From: Caprimulgus europaeus
Taxonomy: Eukaryota > Chordata > Aves > Caprimulgiformes > Caprimulgidae
Reading direction: 5' to 3'
NCBI GenBank assembly: GCA_907165065.1
Contig: OU015543.1
Span: forward strand, 11,850,406-11,914,405
DNA length: 64,000 bases
Below, in pieces: positions 58,108-64,000 of the stretch. Position 1 is the stretch's first letter. Each line of letters begins with the position of its first letter. A program made the translations under genes and the position numbers. The notes beneath the pieces are model-generated. The model saw only the letters and a program-made list of their open reading frames with translations. It did not search any database and had not been told where the DNA came from.

Positions 58108-60750
58108 AAGTTTTTGCCCTTCAGTCACATCTTGAGGTATCATTGCTGTGTGGCCCAGCTGGGCACCAAATGTCCTGATCAGAGCAGCTGGGCTGGTGTT
58201 AGGTTGTCCCCATGGTGCTCTGCAGTGTGCAGCCATGTCTTTTGGGGTGTCTACCTCCTGCCATCATTGAAATAGATCTTCCACGCTGCCTTGAACAAAA
58301 AGAAGCTTCCTCAAGGACATGCCATGAGATAATATTTTATTCACTCATTATTTTCCAGCTCCACATCAATATGGACCAATATTTTTTGAGTTTCCTTTGC
58401 AGGAAGGGTTCAGCTGTTGAAACAACTTCCAGCAAAGGATTGAGGATACAAGTCCAGGCCTATTTCTTGATTAATTAGGAATTAATCTTCCTTAATGACC
58501 CAACACTGCTTGGAAAAATCACATCAAATAGCAGGTGCAGTGGGTGGGACAGAGCCCACCCAGAGGGCTGCTGTGTCCCCCCTGACACCTCTCAGTCCCA
58601 GGCATGGATAACCCAGCACTGAAATCCTGAGCAAAAATATGCAAAGAGTTGAATTCCATGCAAAAAAAAAATTATCATCAATTTTCTGATTGTTAAATGA
58701 CCATAAAGGAATATAAACAAACAGCCCAAATTATGTTGTTACTTTTGCTTTCTAAGAAAATTTTTTTCTAAGTCATTTTGAGGCTATCTTTTGCTTTCTA
58801 AGCAAAAGATATCCTCAAAATCCTTGGGAATAAGATACACTTTCTTTATGGGTTTTCTCTCCTGGAACATTAAAAAATCATCTCATCTCCTGAAAGTACA
58901 GGATGAAGAAATATGTTAAAAATTTCCCAATAGTCAGCCACAAAAACACAGACTATTACCAGCTAAAAAACAACATTATTCCCTCTGCGTGTTAGAATTT
59001 GACACTTCTGGGTACTGGCACCATTTTTCAAAAGAAAATTAAAAAATAGCTGCATATAAATGCAAAAGGTCTCTTGAATTTGCCTTTTCCATTTGCAAAG
59101 GGGAAAAAAAAAACAAAACCCAAAAAAACCTCATTTTATGTTCTTTTTACAAGAGCAACATTAAAAAGTCATCGAAGCTGAAACTGGCACTAATTAAATA
59201 CCACTGGAAGCTGCATTTTCTGGGGTGCAATTCCAAGTTGTGACATATTTAAAGCCATAAATGCATTTTGCTTGATTTTTTTTGTAGGATTCAGAATTAG
59301 CAACTGGAGAGGAAATCTCTGCAGCACTGGAACCTGGGCTGCATTTTCTTTTAAATTATTGTTTAATTTTTTAACTACTTCAGTATTAGTGGTTTTTCTT
59401 GGTGATGGGGATGCATTAAACTGCATCTGGAAGCTCAAGCCCACCTTGTAAAGCCATACCACAATCTACCTCTGTGGTCACTTCTGACACATCCAGTCAC
59501 CAAAGCTCCTCAACTTTTTACTTTTTTTGGTTTTTTTCCCCTTTTTTTTGGAGATTTTGCAACCCAATGAGCCTCCAGCAATTTTGAATACCAACTTTGT
59601 ACCTGGGAGATTAACTCTTGGCCTGGCAACATACTTTCTGGGACAAGTAAGCTTTAGTAAAGCCTCATCTAGCAGATAAGTAGCCAACGAGCCAGGTTGG
59701 GCTGGTTTATTCTTATTGGACACATCAGAAATATATCAAAGACCCAGACACACCAAGAGCTGTGTCCTTCTTTACATTTAATCACCTATGGAGCCAGGAA
59801 AGTGCTGAGCTTCGTGACAAATATCCACCTCGTTGCTGGTTCTCCTGTCCCCTTGTCAAGGGGACGTGTATGGTGCAGTAGAGGTTTCAGCATTGAGCTC
59901 TGCAAGGTTCCTTCAGACACCCTCTCGCTGTGAAATGTTTTGCAAATGGGGACCAACATCCTCAAAGAGGTTTTGCAACTCATGGAGAAATCACAAAAGC
60001 TAGGTGGTGTCTCCCAGCTGCCAAAAAAATGCATGTTTTGCCCCAACTGGAGCTCTGCACATGCTAAAGGTGTCCTCCCCAGGAGTGTTTATTGCTATAG
60101 TCTCACAGAGCAGGCCTATAAGGTAAGAAATTGCATCCAGATCGTTGTCTGCCAGGGTGGGATGGAGTTTCCTAACTGAGCAAAAGCAGGAAAAGTTGTC
60201 CTCAGAAACCATCCAGTGAAATTCTGAAGTCAGAAGGGAGTCCAGGAGAACGTCTACAGCGTGGACTGAATTGACCGGTTGTGGTCCTGTAGCCTCAGCT
60301 GAAGGAGTTATTATTTTCATGTCTGGTAATAAATAGAATAATGGACAAAAAGCCTCCCTCCCTGCATGAAGCCTGAGTAAATGAGCCTGGTACAGTGGTT
60401 CACTGCAGGATTTGTGGTTTGGGACCTTCTTCCAAGCTGTGAATCAACACGCAAGGCAGCTCCAGGGCCACTCACATGGCAGCGAGGACTCATGGGTACC
60501 CCTGGTTTCTATATTCTGCCTCCACAAAATGCTCTGGCTCTCTCCTAGATGCCCATAGGGTGGTCATTACCATAGGGTGGTCATCACCCAACCTCTTCCT
60601 TCTCCATGTCCTCCATAGGTGAGAACACACAGGACAAGAGCTGGACTCTGCCACCAGCTCATCCCTCTGGATTTTATTGTCATGGGATAAAGTCTCTGTT
60701 TTAAATTCTTGTTGGGAAAACCTCTTTAACAGTAATTCAGCCTATTCTAT
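58108..60750. other. AT-rich unique DNA with a near-perfect hairpin
   Basis: No gene recognised. Contains the inverted repeat at 58774-58822 (listed separately), T/A runs at 59101-59115 and 59516-59550, and a 17-bp direct duplication (CATAGGGTGGTCATTAC, CATAGGGTGGTCATCAC) at 60554-60587. Confidence 0.5.
58775..58821. repeat. Near-perfect hairpin, 22-bp stem and 3-nt loop
   Basis: Left arm ATTTTGAGGCTATCTTTTGC T (58775-58795) and right arm AGCAAAAGATATCCTCAAAA T (58801-58821) are reverse complements with one mismatch in 21. One further T-A pair leaves only TCT as the loop. The 14-mer TTTTGCTTTCTAAG at the loop side also occurs as a direct repeat 46 bp upstream (58743). It could be a cruciform or hairpin seed. 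The loop is tighter than usual for a microRNA precursor. Confidence 0.9.
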
Positions 60751-60979
60751 ATAGAATCCCAGACTGGTTTGGGTGGGAAGGGACCTTAAAGCTCATCCAG
60801 GTCCAACCCCCTGCCAGCAGCAGGGACACCTTCCACTAGACCAGGTTGCTCAAAGCCTCATCCAACCTGGCCCAGAACACTTCCAGGGAGGAGCAGCCAC
60901 AGCTTCTCTGGGCAACCTGGGCCAGGGTCTCACCACCCTCACAGTGGAGAATTTCTTCCTCACATCTCATCTAAATCTA
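60751..60979 (-). mobile_element. CR1 retrotransposon 3' end
   Basis: TATAGAATCCCAGACTGGTT, TGGGTGGGAAGGGACCTTAA, AGCTCATCCAGGTCCAACCC, CCACTAGACCAGGTTGCTCA, AGCCTCATCCAACCTGGCCC and GGAGAATTTCTTCCTCACAT. Same broad subfamily as the right-hand member at 26146 but inverted. It ends at an AT-only stretch. Confidence 0.95.
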
Positions 60980-61061
60980 CTAGTATAATATAATTAATAT
61001 AATTCATATAATTAATATAATTTAATTAATATAATTCATATAATATAATTAATTTAATACA
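60980..61061. repeat. AT-rich low-complexity (TAATATAAT)n
   Basis: About 80 bp containing only two or three non-A/T bases, with repeated AATATAATTCATATAAT phrases. It abuts the 5' truncation point of the CR1 copy. Confidence 0.88.
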
Positions 61062-62013
61062 CAGAAGAGAAATGCTACTGATGCTCTGGAATGTTACTGT
61101 TATGCTGAGGGATATTAACACAAAACTTGAGCCCTTTCCCTGCATCACAGCTCCTCTGAAGCTCTCCTGCTCTTTTTGCTGTTGTTTTTCAATTCTCTCT
61201 GCCTTCCGTGTGCACTTGGTCCCTCAAGAAACCAAGGTCTTCTTCTGAGCCAGCCTGTGTCGTGTGTGGATGATGCTTCTCCAACACCGTTACTGGGACA
61301 GGGGGTCTGGTTGAGCTCAGCTTTGGGCAGGATTTCAGATGCACCAACTGAATTCAGCGGGGTCAAGCCCAGGTGGAGCCCAGCTGGTACCACACTGCTG
61401 AGCTTGGGCTGTCCAGGATCTCCCCCTGCAATTGCTCAAGACCATTTTGAGCATTTCCCAGAGTCCCAGAGAGCAAACCCCTGCAGAGAGCTGGGGAAGC
61501 CACGTCTGGAGCAGGGAGCGCCGCTCCCTCTGCTTCTTGGCTGGATTCTTTTATGGGAGTTGATATGGTGATGTCCACGTGTCTGCACAGAGCCCAGGTA
61601 CCTCTTCATCTCTGTTTTCAGCACCTTTTCCTTTTTATTTCTCCCTCCCATTTTTTAACCCTGAGAGCACCAGGGACCCTGGTGCTTGCTCCTTTTGACA
61701 TATTTTTTTTCCCTCTTGGGAAAACATGTATTTATTTTTTTTTCTCAGAAGAGATCTGAGCTGAGTGTTGCCTTCCCCAGCTACTCCTCTTCCTCCAGTC
61801 CCAACCTCTGGCTGCTTTCAGTTGCCACAAGGCAGGTCAAGGTTTGGTGAGTAAGTTTCAGTGGAAAACTTTAATTTGTTTCATTTATTTGTTGAATTAT
61901 TCCCTTTCAATGGTGTTTGGAGTGTTTTTTTTAATTATTTTTGGAAGGGGAGCAAGCTGCTTGTTTTCAGTGGTCAGCTCTATTTTATTTGGTTATATCA
62001 CATTTATCTCTAA
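61062..62013. other. Unique non-coding DNA, no gene seen
   Basis: A 131-codon + frame at 61176-61571 is unrecognised. No other feature. Confidence 0.45.
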
Positions 62014-62015
62014 AT

Positions 62016-62048
<33 letters not shown>

Positions 62049-62081
62049 GTGTGTGTATATATATATATATGTATATATATG
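62014..62081. repeat. TA/TG microsatellite
   Basis: Alternating (TA)n with an internal (TG)4 at about 62048-62055 and single G interruptions. Confidence 0.96.
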
Positions 62082-62456
62082 AGATTGCCAGCCTAATGAA
62101 CTTCTACCATTTAATTGAGTATTATAGATATTATTAAATGTCTGCAGAAATCAGACCAAACCCAGACTGAGATCATGAAAATCATTCAGAAAATCTGTCC
62201 CTTCTCGTTACTCACTGGAGGTTTTTTTTTTCCATTAGAGGTTCCATGGGCTTTAAAATCATCTGCTTCATTATTGATGAGAAAATTGAATTATTTTAAT
62301 CTGTGTGTTATTTTTAAGGCTTTGACAAGCAGTCAAACCACCAGGCTAATCCCTAATCCCTGGATAATCATCAGCCAGGCATTTAAAAATGTGGCCTCAG
62401 AGAATTACAGGAGGAGCCAGGAGTAAAGCAATCAGAGTCTGCACTTTAGAGGACTT
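62082..62456. other. Unique DNA, nothing recognised
   Basis: A spacer between two microsatellites. A 103-codon frame across it has no known product. Confidence 0.45.
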
Positions 62457-62457
62457 G

Positions 62458-62522
<65 letters not shown>

Positions 62523-62630
62523 GCATTATTAGCATTATTGGCATTATTGGCATTATTGGCATTATTGGCATTATTGGCATTATTATTAGCATTATTAGCA
62601 TTATTATTAGCATTATTAGTATTATTTAAA
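62457..62630. repeat. (ATT)n microsatellite grading into a 9-bp repeat
   Basis: A pure (ATT)n run of about 21 units (62459-62522) is followed by GCATTATTA/GCATTATTG units of 9 and occasionally 12 bp to about 62626. The second part looks like an interrupted ATT array re-amplified as a higher-order unit. The open frames (poly-Asn on one strand, Ala/Leu on the other) are artefacts. Confidence 0.97.
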
Positions 62631-63061
62631 GTACACCCCTGGCAGGTCTCACAAAAACCTCTTTCCCATCTCTTCTGCTCAGAAAGATGCAGGAAAAGGG
62701 CAAAGTCAATCACCCAAAGCAGAACAATGTTGAGGGTGGGTTTAATAAAATAAAAATAATTCTTCCTTTAAAAAAAAAAAAGAAAAAATAAAAAAATCAG
62801 GTAATTCACCACACATTTGAAAGCTCAGAAAATATTGCCTAACTCCCAACCGCCGAGCGAGCGAGGAGTACTGTGTCCCTTTATTCTCTGGGTTTAATAG
62901 TTATAATTAGAACCTTTCCTATATGGTTTCTATATCTACATGTAATTCTAAAAAAAAAAAAAAATCTCTCTTTCCCAGTCAGCTGCAGCTTTGTTACACA
63001 GGCTGAAGTGAAACAATTCAAGTGAGAACTGGAGATGGTGGGGTTTGGAAGGGGATTTTCA
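62631..63061. other. Unique DNA with a small CpG cluster
   Basis: The phrase CCGCCGAGCGAGCGAGGAG (62850-62868) is unusual here. It precedes GTTTAATAGTTATAATTAGA and further repeat-free AT-rich sequence up to about 62945. A-runs lie at 62769-62781 and 62950-62964. Confidence 0.4.
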
Positions 63062-63283
63062 TTTTAAATTTTATTTTATTTTATTTTATTTTATTTTATT
63101 TTATTTTATTTTATTTTATTTTATTTTATTTATTTTATTTTATTTTATTTTATTTTATTCTATTTTTATTTTATTTTATTCTATTTTTATTTTATTTTAT
63201 TCTATTTTTATTTTATTTTTATTTTATTTTTATTAATTTTTATTTTATTTTATCCTATTTTATTTTATTCTATTTTATTTTTT
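63062..63283. repeat. (TTTTA)n microsatellite with higher-order structure
   Basis: About 220 bp of TTTTA units. From about 63155 the units are grouped into blocks of TATTCTATTTTTATTTTATT with C interruptions, showing a second, longer period of about 21 bp. Open Phe/Ile/Leu/Tyr frames are artefacts. Confidence 0.97.
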
Positions 63284-63430
63284 GGAAGGCAGAAAAATTC
63301 TCCAACTTGAAATGTTCTCACTTAGCTTTAATTTTGTCTTCACAGTGTTGCTGTCCACACTTGGAGACAGGGGGTGGCTACAAAGACAGTGAGCTGGAGG
63401 TAGGTGTAGAGAGCAGCAAACACATGGAGA
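63284..63430. other. Unique DNA, nothing recognised
   Basis: A short spacer between the pentanucleotide and CA arrays. Confidence 0.4.
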
Positions 63431-63455
63431 ACACACACACACACACACACACACA
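63431..63455. repeat. (AC)n microsatellite
   Basis: About 12 uninterrupted AC units, likely length-polymorphic. Confidence 0.97.
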
Positions 63456-64000
63456 TGACAAAGCTTTAGTGCAATGAAAAAAAAGCAGAGAAATGGCATC
63501 ATCATGGCAAAATATGACTTGATTTGGGGGAAAAAAATATATGCCCAGTGTGATTTTTATATCTCCCAAAGGAGTTCCACTGATGGGAGATGTCTGTTTA
63601 GTTCAGTTTAAAATAACCTTAATAGTATCAAATCTCCTTGGGATGAGGCATCTCACCTTCCTCTCCCTAAAAAGGAAACCTCTCTCTTTGCTGAAAATCA
63701 CAGAGGATGGTACAGGAATAATTTATTTCTTGGATTTCCTCCTAAGCTTGAGAAATTCTCATTATTAGTGCCAAGGTACCAGAGTGTGTTCCTCATTTGA
63801 GCCCTAACTGCAGTGTGGCCAGGTGGTTACACACCCCCCTGTACACATCAATATTTCAAGATTCTGTCTTTAAAATTCTTTTTTTTATCTTTTTTTTTAT
63901 TTAATTGCAGCTTATTTTTCCCCCCTCCTGCTCAGCACGTCAGGAGATGATGGATACGGGTACAAGTGGGCCTTAAAAACACAAGTCATTGCCTGAGGTT
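63456..64000. other. Unique non-coding DNA to window end
   Basis: No recognised feature. T-rich runs lie at about 63879-63902. Confidence 0.45.

Noticed and set aside
62432..62713. Poly-Asn frame
   Set aside because: Translation of the ATT microsatellite.
63022..63477. 151-codon Phe/Leu/Tyr-rich frame suggesting membrane protein
   Set aside because: Translation of the TTTTA microsatellite.
1..64000. tRNA, rRNA or other structured RNA genes
   Set aside because: No A-box/B-box pair, rRNA segment or snRNA-like sequence was seen by eye. A covariance-model scan would be needed to exclude them fully.

Overview
The window looks like vertebrate nuclear DNA, almost certainly from a bird. The evidence is a set of 5'-truncated CR1 retrotransposon 3' ends (twelve or thirteen), one solo LTR of the avian ERVL type, faint MIR/core-SINE relics, strong CpG depletion, and long A/T runs and microsatellites. 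The order within birds cannot be set from the sequence alone; a neoavian (for example passerine) genome would fit.

No protein-coding gene could be supported. The open frames are of three kinds: low-complexity DNA that happens to lack stops (about 1.25, 8.2-8.7 and 12.4-12.6 kb), relics of the C-terminus of the CR1 reverse-transcriptase ORF (9.4, 22.9, 25.9, 55.9 and 57.7 kb), and chance frames in unique DNA. The 64 kb is therefore intergenic, or lies inside a very long intron. Two short stretches have splice-like signals (16.2 kb, and 33.9 kb with a downstream AATAAA). They are listed as candidates, not genes.

Layout. 0-6.2 kb: AT-rich unique DNA with a 12-bp-period polypurine tract at 1.24-1.54 kb. 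6.25-6.85 kb: solo ERVL-type LTR. 8.23-8.65 kb: GC-rich minisatellite of about 40 bp period. 9.37-9.65 kb: CR1. 12.05-12.15 kb: possible MIR relic. 12.41-12.58 kb: 26-bp minisatellite. 15.66-15.89 kb: CR1. 16.05-16.48 kb: GC/CpG-rich pocket with two E-boxes in a palindrome. 18.1-18.3 and 22.9-23.4 kb: CR1. 25.1-25.5 kb: CpG-rich pocket. 25.87-26.3 kb: two CR1 copies with 5' sides facing. 28.2-28.35 kb: MIR-like relic. 30.68-30.79 kb: 22-bp minisatellite. 32.2-32.35 kb: CR1. 34.7-35.25 kb: CpG-richer pocket. 37.73-37.89 kb: 20-bp minisatellite. 40.15-40.3 kb: MIR. 40.31-40.55 kb: tandem duplication of about 118 bp. 41.9-42.09 and 46.95-47.06 kb: CR1. 47-54.5 kb: unique DNA with conserved-element-like AT-rich patches. 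55.8-56.1, 57.56-58.1 and 60.75-60.98 kb: CR1. 58.77-58.82 kb: near-perfect 47-nt hairpin. 62.0-63.5 kb: a run of TA, ATT, TTTTA and CA microsatellites.

I found no sign of an undescribed multi-gene system. The items most worth a second look are the GC-rich pocket at 16.1-16.4 kb, the hairpin at 58.8 kb, the variant structure of the 8.2-kb minisatellite, the nearly uniform 22-bp array at 30.7 kb and the 40.3-kb tandem duplication. Subfamily names and relic calls rest on remembered consensus patterns, since no search could be run.
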